Shown one piece after another: positions 44,311 through 54,940 of a stretch of 64,000 nt of DNA (positions are counted from its first letter, which is position 1; every line of letters begins with the position of its first letter). The position numbers and the translations under genes are program-made. This DNA is from Saccharina japonica (taxonomy: Eukaryota; Sar; Phaeophyceae; Laminariales; Laminariaceae), in the NCBI GenBank assembly GCA_008828725.1, contig MEHQ01001453.1:385179-449178 (forward strand), written 5' to 3'. A model generated the notes under the pieces. It was given only the letters and a program-made list of their open reading frames with translations, did no database searches and was not told the origin of the DNA.

Positions 44311-44709
44311 CCCGAACCGTTGGAGCGATTGACCCTCGGTACTTCCTTCAATCGACCGGTCAACGGGGTTGTTTGGCCGGCACGCCTACAGCATTTGACA
44401 TTCGGCGCTTGCTTCAACCGGCGTCTGGAAGGGGTTGCGTGGACACCTTCCCTGACGTGTTTGACGTTTGGGTATGACTTCGACAATCCTATCCGAGTAG
44501 TCAAGTAGCCTCCCTCGCTGAACAGTTTGACATTTGGCTATCGCTTTGACCAGCTCATCGACCAAGTCCCGTGGCCGGCTACGCTACGGGAGATGGCGTT
44601 CGGACACGAATTCAGTCGATCGATTGATCGAGTTGTGTGGCCGGCCCGCCTGGAGCGTCTACCGTTTCGTTCTGAAACCTATCGACCGTACAATGGAAGG
44701 AGTCAATGA
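44311..44709 (+). pseudogene. In-frame repeat tail interrupted by a second TAG
   Basis: Continues in the same frame as the 627-aa ORF. After TAG 44308-44310 it encodes LERLTLGTSFNRPVNG, FGACFNRRLEGVAW and FGYDFDNPIRVVK. TAG 44506-44508 then stands where module 2 has TGG, followed by FDQLIDQVPWPATLREM to TGA 44707-44709. Both interruptions hit the conserved Trp codon. Most simply a decaying tail; read-through or editing would restore the frame. Confidence 0.7.
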
Positions 44710-44953
44710 AGTGTTTGGGCATTGGCCGTTCACGCGGCGAGCTAAGCAGACCGGTCACGTTACCGACTTCGTTGGTTCAGCTGTCGATCGATGGATTCAA
44801 GTGCTTGTCACGTTTAGCCACGCAGCCGGCCTTCACACCACGGGAGGAAGCTGACGGCCAAAAAGGATATTCCGTTATCCACATTGCCAAACAACTTCAG
44901 TAGGCGGCTGCACCGTACCAGCTGGCATTGAAACCGTTGTGTTCTTCGCTAAC
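44710..44953 (+). repeat. Conserved 3' flank of repeat-protein module 3
   Basis: Aligns loosely with 12600-12910 and 21650-21960 (gtcgatcgatggattcaagt, gttatccacattgccaaac, aggcggctgcac). It is cut by the MITE at 44954; the ccgcacaatgtaccaaccat block, next in order in the other modules, resumes at about 45290-45335. Confidence 0.5.
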
Positions 44954-45226
44954 ACGCGTGCTACGATAGAGGTAGCGCTTTTTGCCCCGAAACGTTTTCT
45001 GAATGACCTAGTAAAAGCTCCTTAACCGAAAATCGTCGGAATTACATTTTTTGTGTCGACATTTTTTTTCCGTTGTCTCGGTAGGCCATGGGATTGTTCA
45101 TCGGGTAGCGCTTTTGTTTCCCTCCAAAAGCAGTTTTTTGGTGAGGCGTAGAGCTCCTATACTATAATCAAGTGACCACCCTCAGAAAATGGCCTGTTTG
45201 CAGGTGCACTTCTATCGTAGCAGGCG
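44954..45226 (-). repeat. GACGC MITE inserted in module 3 flank
   Basis: Starts ACGCGTGCTACGATAGAGG and ends cttctatcgtagcaggcg. No exact duplication (CTAA/CCAA). It separates the 3' flank from its continuation, which dates its arrival after the module duplication. Confidence 0.78.
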
Positions 45227-45718
45227 AGCCAACCAAAGCCTAAGCGGGTCCGATTTCGCTGCGGTCGTTGAAGCATCGACGGAAACTCACCGCACAATAT
45301 ACCAACCATGTAGTCACCGCACAATGTACCAACCATGTGAGCGTGTCTGTCGGTATTCAGGACGGGAGCCGCCGACTTGTTGGGAAATGGTTATACGTAG
45401 CCCGTAGGTTCTCTTCAACGATATTCGGTCGGTTCTAACCCTTTGAGCACTGAGGTTCGGTCATAAAAGTGGGCTTTCCGCTGCTTCTGCAATTCATGTG
45501 GTTTGGGAAGTGGTTCGGACCCGTTTCGCGGTAGGTGTCGAATTTTTCGTCTCGTTATATGATGGCCGGTTGGCCTTCTCAACGCAACACCCACCTGGTA
45601 TCATACCACTTGAAAAATAGTTCGGTGTGCTGGCATATTAGTTTTAAGGGGACTAGCCCTGGAAATGCTGGCCGAATTTCGAGAACCAACGTCTTCGAAG
45701 GCATGTTTCGGATGATAA
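45227..45718. other. Outer module sequence, no gene recognised
   Basis: Holds two copies of caccgcacaat.taccaaccatgt (45287-45340) also found in modules 1 and 2. A possible TTAA-type relic (ctaaccctttgagcactgag) lies at 45437. Nothing else was identified. Confidence 0.45.
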
Positions 45719-46290
45719 TTTGAGCTCCGCACATGTGAGGAGTTCGGAAAACGAAGCTTCTCTGCAGCCCGACCGTTGGATGCGTCTTCGCGAATGCCTG
45801 AGCCTGGGCATGGCTCGTCCATCTGTATTGGTGAGAGACTTTGACGGACATTCACCGAATTTCGCGTACCAAGCAAGCGGGTGTTTTTTGTCGGTACTGT
45901 CGTGCGGGAGCAACAGATTGTTGGGAAACGATTTCAACCCGTCCGTCTAGAACGACGTTTGGTCCGCCTTGCCCCCAAGCGTACTGTGACCGGAGTCGAC
46001 CTTTCCTAGCCGCTACGCGTAGATTGCGCTGCAGCCTTGTACTTTTGCAGTTTTGTTCGTTCTTTCCTCGACCACAGCGCTGCAGAAGTACTGAGTTAAA
46101 CTGCTGCTGCTGCTGCTGCCCGATTGAGATGGTCATGGCAGAGTTGTGTGGCATTTTTTTATTCGGCTGTTTTTGAAAGCGGAACTGTTGCGGCTTTTGT
46201 TGCGATTGGTAAGCGTACTCCTTTCCTTTGTAGGTTTTCCTGCCCTGTGTCACTTTCCGTCTGCGTACTGCCTGGTTTTTCTCAGTCAGT
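45719..46290 (+). repeat. Dispersed repeat shared with 11690-12190
   Basis: Plus-strand partner of the block downstream of copy 1. Contains CTG repeats at 46102-46120 that are absent from the partner. ORFs here are not conserved. Confidence 0.6.
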
Positions 46291-46921
46291 CCTCGCGTTT
46301 GCTGCTTTGACATTTGGTTTGCTTGCTGTGAAAGTTCCTTGTCACTTATCATGTTGTTATCCTTGGAAGTAATCGTACGAGTATGAATAGTAGTAGTTGT
46401 TTTTCATCAGTATCTTCGTGTCGTGTTCCATTTGTCTTGAACCCCTTTCCTTTCGTTGTTTTGTTGGTGCTCGATCAGCGATTTCGTCCTTAGCATCTTT
46501 GGTATATTGCACTGTTTGACAGTCAGAGTGTGGGAGTTTTGCTAAGATTGGCGGCGATAAATCGTCCAAGCTTCTGAATTGCAAATAATTTGGATAGCTT
46601 AAAATAGTTATGTCAACGAGACAGTGGTGGTGCTACTGTCGTGGATATCGTTCGTAGGTAGGCTGCACGTGGTCTGGGGCCCCTAGCCCCTCTCCACACC
46701 TTTAGAGTGCGTAGATCGTGCTGTTTTTGTCGCGCTCCTTGTTTTCCCTGCGCATGAATGAAGAGCGTACGGACCGAACACCGGGCTAGAAGATGACGCG
46801 AGCAGCCAAGAACACGGCGAAAAGCTCACGTATCGTACCTCAGGCTCGTGGGTCGACGAGTTGACAGACGTAAAGGAGCCTTCTGGTCCGTCTTGGTTCC
46901 CCTGCGTGCGTGTAGAAGGAG
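46291..46921. other. No gene recognised
   Basis: Nothing identified beyond short chance ORFs. Confidence 0.4.
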
Positions 46922-47358
46922 GACGCGTGCTACGATAGCGCTAGCACTTTTAATGCGATTTTTGTCTGAACGGGTGTTCCTTGGGGCCCGTTATAACGAA
47001 GAAAAACAAATTGGAAAAAAAAAAAAAAAAAAACGCTTTTCATTGGTCAGAACCCGCACCACCACCCAAGATTATACCCCAAGATTCTAATCTTTGGTGC
47101 TGGTGCGTGTGTTGACCAATGAAAAGCGAATTTGATTTTGGTTTTTTCCAAATTGATTTTTTTTATACTCGTTATTAGTATGGGCCCTTAGCCCCAAATC
47201 GTCGGAATTTCGTCGTTGTGTTGCAAGTGTGGCCATGGGATTGGTCATCGGGTAGAAACGTTTAATTTCCTTCGAAAAACGTTTTTGGGTGGGGAATAGA
47301 GCTTCTCGCGTGACAAACCTCAGAAAAAACAGGGTGCACCTTCGCCGTAGCACTCGTC
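46922..47358 (-). repeat. GACGC MITE split by a Harbinger-like MITE, duplication GGAG
   Basis: GGAG flanks at 46918-46921 and 47359-47362. Starts GACGCGTGCTACGATAGCGC and ends ttcgccgtagcactcgtc. The interruption at 46984-47187 lies at the family's ctccttaaccc stretch. Confidence 0.85.
46984..47187. mobile_element. Harbinger-like MITE, 204 bp
   Basis: Ends GGGCCCGTTATAACGAAG and, reversed, GGGCCCATACTAATAACGAG, then caaattgg-aaaa on both sides. Flanks TTG (left) and TTA (right) fit a TWA-type duplication with one change. Shares cgcttttcattggtca and gcaccagcacc-like sequence with 29690-30519, so it is a short member of the same family. An A18 run lies inside. Confidence 0.72.
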
Positions 47359-47431
47359 GGAGGCTGGGCAGCCTCGCCGTGTGACTTTCTTAATGCTTCT
47401 CCGGTGTAAGCGTGATGCTGTGTGTGTTACT

Positions 47432-47812
47432 GACGCGCGCGACGGTAGGGGAAAACAAGATTGTCCAAAACGGTTTCTGAACTTAAGACACGCTCCAAAA
47501 CTGAGGAACTAGCCAGTAAGGCATGCCTCAACCCCTTAAGAACTGGTCCCAGGTACGTGGGGACAAAAATACTTGGAATTGGTGTCGGTTAAGTTTTTTT
47601 TCAGTTATGAATGGGTCCAAATCGCTCGAATACTATGTGCTTGGGTTTGATAATAGCTACGCCATGGCATTGCCATCGGGTGTTATTTTCTTGTTCTTTT
47701 TCGGCATTTTATTTTTGGGTGAGGTGGATAACTCCTAGATACTATTCTCAAGTGAGCAGCCTTGGAAAAAAAAAAGCAGAGAGATGCACACCTACCTCCG
47801 GGGGCATGCAAA
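47432..47812 (-). repeat. Degenerate GACGC MITE with a TTAA-type insertion
   Basis: Starts gacgcgcgcgacggtagggg and retains catggcattgccatcggg, tatttttgggtgagg, tattctcaagtgagcagcc and a worn right end. At about 47528-47613, aaccccttaagaactggtcc ... cagttatgaatgggtcc is a worn relative of the element at 25394-25471. No duplication is visible. Confidence 0.55.
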
Positions 47813-48322
47813 CGGCTGCCAAATCGTTCATAGTCGCGCCTTCGGTAAAAGCTTCCCGGGAACGAGTACAACTCACCACACCCCTTCCTCGATGAATGCC
47901 TCGAAACACAAAAGTAAACACGTACAAAGGTGCCCGTGGGTCTCGGGGTGAGCAGCAACCAACCTTTAGCTGCGCCCGGTGCCAGCCGGCGGTGCTGCAC
48001 GTTTTCCTGGAGAACGCAGCTGGGACAGACGATTTGCAGATTTTATGCAACTCGAAACGACAAGCCTCGTCGCCAGATCGGAGCACTTTTTTTCCGCCAC
48101 AAGAGGTCGGCGGAGCCAGGAGTGGTCTCGCTAGCACCTCTACGTCAGCACGATCCCGGCAAGCCCTGCAGATCTATACCAGCCGCTGCTCTTGGCTTGT
48201 AGAACTGCTGGTAATATGGTTTTTCATTTTGAGTTCTTCGGTAGATTATGTTGCCACCGAAAAACAAAAGATCAAAAAAGAATTTCCCGGAAACAAGAGG
48301 CCCAACTTTGATGCGGACCCCT

Positions 48323-48355
<33 letters not shown>

Positions 48356-50103
48356 TATAATGGATAAGCTCGTACACGGGGGGTCAGGCTTCCTCTCGAG
48401 GATGAGAAGATGAAGAGACTTGATTTATTGCATTGAACCACACCGTAGAGAAATTGTCCGTAAAAACATGATGGATAACGTGGAAAGTCGAAGTGAAAGA
48501 GCAAAGTGCCCGCGATGGGCATTTCACCACCACCGTCCCCAAAAAAAGGCCTATAATACCAGAAGACACCTAACACCTAACCCCTTGAGCCACTGGGAGT
48601 TCCTCGCGGATATCTCCCGTTTACTATGTATAGGGAAATGGTCGACCACTTTCAAACGATATTCTGGCTAATACTCTCCAACCAATCACACGCGATACAT
48701 ACAAGGATAACCACCAAACATATTAATCTGTAAATCATACAAGGCGCTTCGTGTAGCGGGCGATTCCGCCCGCTGCGCTCGCTCATCAAGGACACAACAT
48801 AGTAGTACTTCGAAAGCAAGTCAAAGATGGCACATACATTAACGAGGAAACAGGCGACTTCAAAATGCCAAGAGCTCCATGCTCCACGTCAAAAAAGCTA
48901 TAGGTTCGAAAGAGAAAGTACACGGCACCACGGCGCACAGAAAGGCGCTGCGCTGCCTTTTGAGTGTAATATGTGCCTTTTTCCTGATGCATCATACGTT
49001 GTTTTTTAGGTGAATCGAAGAAATGAATCGAAGAAATAACTAGGGAAAATAATTCCAGGACCGATCCCGAACAAATCATGTTGCCGTCGGTAATTAAGAG
49101 CTGAGAGTAGGCTGAGAGGCCAGGGAAGCGTCAAGGCGGGGCTTCGAAGTGAGAGAGACACGTGTATTATTATTGCAGTCTCCATCTGACAACGTGATGT
49201 GCAGCTCTTATTTAGGTCAGACCCTTCACACGCGTCTATATCCCAATCGTCAATCATCTCTGAATACTAGAGAAAAGTATACCAATAATGATGCCGTCCC
49301 CCAAATGAATGGTGGCTTTAACGACTCCTCGCCGACATTTCGCCAATCAAAGCTGAAAGGGTGACATGTACTTGTGCCTTTCAATCAAATATTAGATGTT
49401 CCCCTTCTTCTTGCATTCATGTTTATGCGGTTCCAGCCATAGGGACCTTCACACAAGTGAACTTCAGATCCATTGGGTCCTTCAACCTCCCTACTTGACG
49501 GTCAATGCTATACTACTAGCAAAAATAGTGTTGATACCATCATAATAATAGTGTGCATATCCCCACAAAGCCATATTTCTAAAATGCAAGAAGTCCCCGT
49601 CTTACGTATACAAACCAGTCTCCCCGAGCTGCCAGACTTTTTCGTCAGTCTGCCGTGTTCGTAACAACGTACCCCTGTAAGCTTCGTCGCGTAAAAACCA
49701 ACCTCCCAACCTCCCAGATGCTTTCGCCAATGAGCCGTGTTCGTAACAGCTTACCAAGTTTTATCTCGTATTAACCAACCTCCCAACCTCCCAGAAGAAC
49801 AAAAACATATTATTATTATTAGATCCGAGTGTCGAAGACCAAGGACCCAAGATCAGTCTTAGAAGACAAAGTGTCTCGCCCCACAGAAAACAACACATAA
49901 AACTATTAATACCAGAAAAACTCCAATTCATCAGGTCCCGAAGAACCTAAAGCCAGTGCCAGAAAACCCAGCATTCCTCTAAGGGACACAAAAGAAATGA
50001 TAAAAATCAATCCCAGAAAAGCACAAACAAATCAGGTCCCGAAGAAGCAACAATTAGTGCCCTCCCAGAAACACACAAATAAAAACAGATCAGAACGACC
50101 TAT
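47813..50103. other. No gene recognised; simple and tandem repeats
   Basis: Holds a TAG/GTA microsatellite (48326-48355), an 82-bp-period tandem (gccgtgttcgtaacaac at 49652 and 49734, ending aaccaacctcccaacctccc) and a loose array of gaagac-caag.acccaagatcagt / atcaggtcccgaagaa units (49826-50060). ORFs of up to 143 codons overlap on both strands without domains. Confidence 0.45.
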
Positions 50104-50997
50104 GGGCAATGGTCATTTGGGGGTATACCCCCTGGTTTTACGGCCATTTGGGGGTAGGATCAACTTGCGCCCGCGGAAAGGGCTCCCGCGGGCCCAAACA
50201 GGCCTCAAACGCCATTCCGAAGGCCTGGCGAGATGCCCGAAGCCCGCGCCAAGCACGCACATGTTTTTTTTTTTTTTTCAGGCACGTCTTTGGGCCTTAC
50301 AGGGCGGCGGCGCACGAGGGAGCAGACTAAGCCCCCCGTTTGACCACATCTCGGGGGGGGATAACCCCTCGTACCTACTAAATTTATCTACTCCCCCCGA
50401 TTGACCACTTTTTTCACCCCGTTCGACCGAAACCATACCCCCGTTTGACCATCTGCGACAGCCTCAAAAGCGACTACAGCAGTACGTATCCATGTCACCG
50501 CCGAACAGACCGAATAGACCACGTGGCGGAACATCCAGAACTCGCGAATAGTCTGGATCGTTTGCCCCCCAAAATATCGGCGGAACAACATAAAAATCAA
50601 ATCTTCATGCGCGACATGAAGATATCGGCTCTTCTCAGAAAATGTAGGCCCTTGTGATGGCAAAAGGAAGTGGTGTGAGAAGCAGGACACATACTGGTAC
50701 GAGATGCTCGGTTGATCTCAGGGGGTCGTGGGTTGCTGGGTGTTTCGTGCTGGGTGCGTGGTGCTTCGTTGCTGGGTGCTGTGCGTCATGGATGCTCGGT
50801 GCTTGGTTTTGTCGGACGGGAGGGGTCTTTGGGACACGAACAACATCAGGCGCAACGTTCGTTCGTTAGTGTTATTGAGAGGTGCTCTCCTCCCGTCCCC
50901 CATCGTATCCATCCCCCGAGACCGCTTGCGACGGAGCACACGATATGTTAACCTATGTTATACTACTCGTACTATACTACTTCTACTACTGCTACGG

Positions 50998-51048
<51 letters not shown>

Positions 51049-51049
51049 T

Positions 51050-51080
<31 letters not shown>

Positions 51081-52360
51081 TACCACCACCACTACTACTA
51101 TTACTGCTACTATTAATACTACTTCTACTACTGATCGAGATTGACGAGTACCGGAGCCGCTTGCCGCCTTGGGTTCCTCTGTTTTCTGTAGCCTCTATTT
51201 TGCGGTATCTGTTAGTTTCGCCCCTCTTCCCCTTTCCCTTTCGTTCGTGTTGACCCCTCATCCTGTTTGTCCTTCCCACGGGTTGGGGGTCGAGGGACTT
51301 CCTTGCTTTTTTCGCGTCGCAACGAACCTGGTTACAAACGTACCGGTGCGTGGTACGTTTCAGCAGTGATTTGTTTGAACTACGGTAATTACGGGTAACA
51401 TAGGCAACTTATAACATTACGGGTAACCACGAAGAAACGGCAGCTACGATTACTCGTAACAAACTCCGTAGCAGTAGTAGAAGTAGTATAGTACGAGTAG
51501 TATAACATAGGTTAACATATCGTGTGCTCCGTCGCAAGCGGTCTCGGGGGATGGATACGATGGGGGACGGGAGGAGAGCACCTCTCAATAACACTAACGA
51601 ACGAACGTTGCGCCTGATGTTGTTCGTGTCCCAAAAACCCCTCCCGTCCGACAAAACCAAGCACCGAGCATCCATGACGCACAGCACCCAGCAACGAAGC
51701 ACCACGCACCCAGCACGAAACACCCAGCAACCCACGACCCCCTGAGATCAACCGAGCATCTCGTACCCGTATGTGTCCTGCTTCTCACACCACTTCCTTT
51801 TGCCATCACAAAGGCCTACATTTTCTGAGAAGAGCCGATATCTTCATGTCGCGTATGAAGATTTGATTTTTATGTTGTTCCGCCGATATTTTGGGGGGCA
51901 AACGATCCAGACTATTTGCGAGTTCTGGATGTTCCGCCCCGTGGTCTATTCGGTCTGTTCGGCGGTGACATGGATACGTACTGCTGTAGTCGCTTTTGAG
52001 GCTGTCGCAGATGGTCAAACGGGGGTATGGTTTCGGTCGAGCGGGGTGAAAAAAGTGGTCAATCGGGGGGAGTAGATAAATTTAGTAGGTACGAGGGGTT
52101 ATCCCCCCCCGAGATGTGGTCAAACGGGGGGCTTAGTCTGCTCCCTCGTGCGCCGCCGCCCTGTAAGGCCCAAAGACGTGCCTGAAAAAAAAAAAAAAAC
52201 ATGTGCGTGCTTGGCGCGGGCTTCGGGCATCTCGCCAGGCCTTCGGAATGGCGTTTGAGGCCTGTTTGGGCCCGCGGGAGCCCTTTCCGCGGGCGCAAGT
52301 TGACCCTACCCCCCAAATGGCCGTAAAACCAGGGGGTATACCCCCAAATGACCATTGCCC
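50104..52360. mobile_element. Long inverted-repeat structure, 894-bp arms
   Basis: Left arm 50104-50997 and right arm 51466-52360 are near-identical inverted copies; only a few single-base differences were noticed. Both outer tips start GGGCAATGGTCATTTGGGGG. The loop (50998-51465) holds a CTA microsatellite (about 50998-51130) and about 330 bp of unrelated sequence. Flanks TAT and TAA give no clear duplication. A 100-codon ORF occurs in each arm (50388-50690 minus, 51773-52075 plus) without a recognised domain. Foldback-type transposon or inverted duplication. Confidence 0.75.
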
Positions 52361-53097
52361 TAAAATAAATGTCTGAAAAGTAACATTTTTTTTTGACACA
52401 ACACAAAACTCAGGTAGACCTGAGTGTCGAAGACCAAGAACTCGAAATCAGTGTCTGAAAACGAACTACTACAACAGTAATGTCCAATGACTGAGAACCG
52501 TAACACGAGCGCATGCTACAGTCGGCACATTACAGTATCCCCCCCCGTAATCATTGTGTTTCTCAAGAGTATCATACAAGCCCGACCAAATGCTGTACCC
52601 CCCGTTTTCCTTTCGTTTTTTTGAGTATAATACAAAATAGTATACTCTAACGAGGCTCTTCTCTAGAGTATAGCACTCCATTTCGAAGAATTACACAAAG
52701 AAGAGCAACCCCATGCCGTACTGCTTGCGGTAGAAAAACATCGAATATTAGAATTGCAAAACAAATCAATCAATGGTATGCGTTCCATCGATAGAGGGCA
52801 TGCCTTGTTGATTACCATACCTGGTATATATTTACAAACGTTAACAGCAACAACAGCTAGCTGTGAGATTCAGGATTTGGCCGAAACTCAGCTTTGCAAC
52901 AAGCTGTGTGTGATACTTTGATCGCGCGAAATATAAGGACCGTTTCAATATAATGGTAAGATGCATAGGGTCCTTATATTCAGGGTCAGAGGGGTACGGC
53001 GGTTCGAGGGTGGGCGCCTACTTGAATATCGTTAGACGCTGTCCCGGAGCGCCCCCGCTGCCTTCTCCGTATCTGATATATCTGTCGTAGTATTAAT
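52361..53097. other. No gene recognised
   Basis: The stretch 52420-52460 (gagtgtcgaagaccaagaac) matches 49826-49860 on the other side of the inverted structure, so that element sits inside an older direct repeat. A short motif, ggaccctatgcat-like, is inverted at 52938 and 52968. No gene seen. Confidence 0.4.
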
Positions 53098-53620
53098 TTA
53101 AAAAAAAACACCGACGCCACCATCGCCACTACCACCATCACTCTTCCAACCATCTCCACCACCATCACCGCCATGACCACCACCATCACTAACACGACAA
53201 GCCAGCAGCACCACCACCACAACAGCCACCGGCACCACCGCCACCACCGTAAAGAACACCTCCAATACCACCACCACTGTAATAAAGAACGCCTCCAATA
53301 TATACCACCACATACGACGAGGACCACCACTACGTTCACCATCATCATATTCAACACCAACACCATCAAAACAACCACAACCACCACGTGCACCATCGCG
53401 AGCACCACCACCAACATCGTGAGCATCGCCGTCGTAGCGACCACCACCACCATCGTAACCAATATCCGACTGCTATCTCCAGCATCGTCATCTATCTGCT
53501 CGTCATCACCATCACCAGTATACCCACCGCCCGCCCAAGTCTCGTCGCGGACTGTCATCTGTGTATACGCGATAACCGTCACTATCGTTAAGATATTCCA
53601 AGATATGTAACCGCCCCCTT
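53098..53620 (+). repeat. ACC/CACC-rich cryptic minisatellite
   Basis: Long run of imperfect accaccatc-type triplets. It generates artefactual His/Thr-rich frames on the plus strand and Val/Met-rich frames on the minus strand. Confidence 0.75.
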
Positions 53621-53624
53621 GACA

Positions 53625-54068
53625 CTATCGTTCGTCGACAACGCCATCATGACCCGCGCCAGCACCACCATCATCCTCGCCGTCAGTACCATCACCAAAA
53701 CCATGACCATCGCTATCACCATCACCAGCGACGTCGTTATCCCCGTTGCCCCGAACAACAACCGTCATCATCATCAGAATCATCAATCTCTTCAACGAGG
53801 CATAGTCGTCATTATATCCGTTAGGTTCGCCTTCCCTGCCGTCCCCACAGTCGTGATGCCGCACCACGTACATCAACCCATCGTCATCATCCCTGTGACA
53901 CCAACGAGTCGATGTATCGTAGCCGGGGGGCGGAGTCGCTACCGCTATTTTCTCAGAAGGAGCAGTCACCGCTGCAGCGCTCGCAGAGCCAGTTTTCGAA
54001 GAATTGTGTGTCAAAATACAGCACAGCAGAAGAAGCGGGATCCACGTCAAAGCGGCGGTTCTCATCAT
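53625..54068 (-). CDS. Possible secreted acidic protein, N-terminal exon
   Basis: Starting at the second and third Met of the frame, the product begins MMRTAALTWIPLLLLCCIL, a good signal-peptide shape (basic start, Leu-rich core, small residues after). It continues with an ordinary-looking segment (CHRDDDDGLMYVVRHHDC) before grading into a Gly/Asp repeat (gatggt triplets). The repeat part could be expanded low-complexity coding sequence or plain microsatellite. No family recognised; the gene may continue through introns to lower coordinates. Confidence 0.28.
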   Translation of the reverse strand: MMRTAALTWIPLLLLCCILTHNSSKTGSASAAAVTAPSEKIAVATPPPGYDTSTRWCHRDDDDGLMYVVRHHDCGDGREGEPNGYNDDYASLKRLMILMMMTVVVRGNGDNDVAGDGDSDGHGFGDGTDGEDDGGAGAGHDGVVDER

Positions 54069-54409
54069 GATGATGTCGCGGGTATCAATCACCTCGGTCG
54101 GGCCCTCGACCTAGGCGTCAGAAAACGGCGAACAAAAACCGGCGGCACGGACGTCGCAGCGATACCGGTTAACTGTATCGTCGACGCGTGCTTGCGATAG
54201 GGATACGTAGCAATGAAACATTTAGAAATACGTTCGACTGACAGGGGCCAGTAACGTTGGAACACCGTTCATTACGTTGTTGTTTGTGTGATTTTATGAG
54301 TGGTACGTATTCGCAACATGCCTGTACGTAGTATGGGCCGTCGGGGTACACTTCTCGTTTGTATTTTTCTCGAAAACCAGTAGTAGGGTGAAGCGGAGAG
54401 AGCTCCCAT

Positions 54410-54771
54410 GACGTGTGCTACGATAGAGAGAGGTTGCATTTTGTGGCTGAAAAAGTTTCGGAACGATCGGGCTCCTTAACTCTTATAGGACTGGAGTCCC
54501 GTTTTGGGGACAAATCACTTAGAATTTGACTGGTTTGTCCCCAAAACGGGACTGCAGTTCTAAAAGGGTTAACTCCAAATCGTCGGACTCTCACTCTTAT
54601 TACGTGGAAATCATTTTCACCGTATGCTTATTCCATCGTATTGTTCATTGGGTACGTATATAGCTTTTTCATTTTCCTCCAAAATCAGTGTTCAGGCTAC
54701 TGCAGGTATAGAGCTCCTCCAAGTGACCACCCTCACAAAAAATATGATGCATCTCTACCGAAGCATGCGTC
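54410..54771 (-). repeat. GACGC MITE with nested TTAA element, duplication CCAT
   Basis: CCAT flanks at 54406-54409 and 54772-54775. Starts GACGTGTGCTACGATAGAGA and ends ctaccgaagcatgcgtc. Interrupted at ctccttaac by the 89-bp element. Confidence 0.85.
54480..54568. mobile_element. piggyBac-like MITE, 89 bp, TTAA duplication
   Basis: TTAA at 54476-54479 and 54569-54572. Hairpin ends CTCTTATAGGACTGGAGTCC and, reversed, CCCTTTTAGAACTGCAGTCC. Same length and same position in the host MITE as 33019-33107. Confidence 0.8.
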
Positions 54772-54940
54772 CCATGCTATAACCAAGCGAGTAACATGAC
54801 CCCAAAAACAAACGATCGTATATATATATATATCTATTATATATATAGGTGGACCCCGTATAATAATATTATTACAAAGCGTTGCCATCCGACAATAATT
54901 TTTATCACGAGCTTCAACATTGATCACTCGTAAGCACTCG

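Noticed and set aside
49652-49797. Repeats that might be a CRISPR array
   Set aside because: Only two units, of 82 bp, without uniform short repeats and spacers; a plain tandem duplication in a eukaryotic context.
53173-53610. His/Thr-rich ORF
   Set aside because: Produced by accaccatc-type repeats; all frames are open in this tract.
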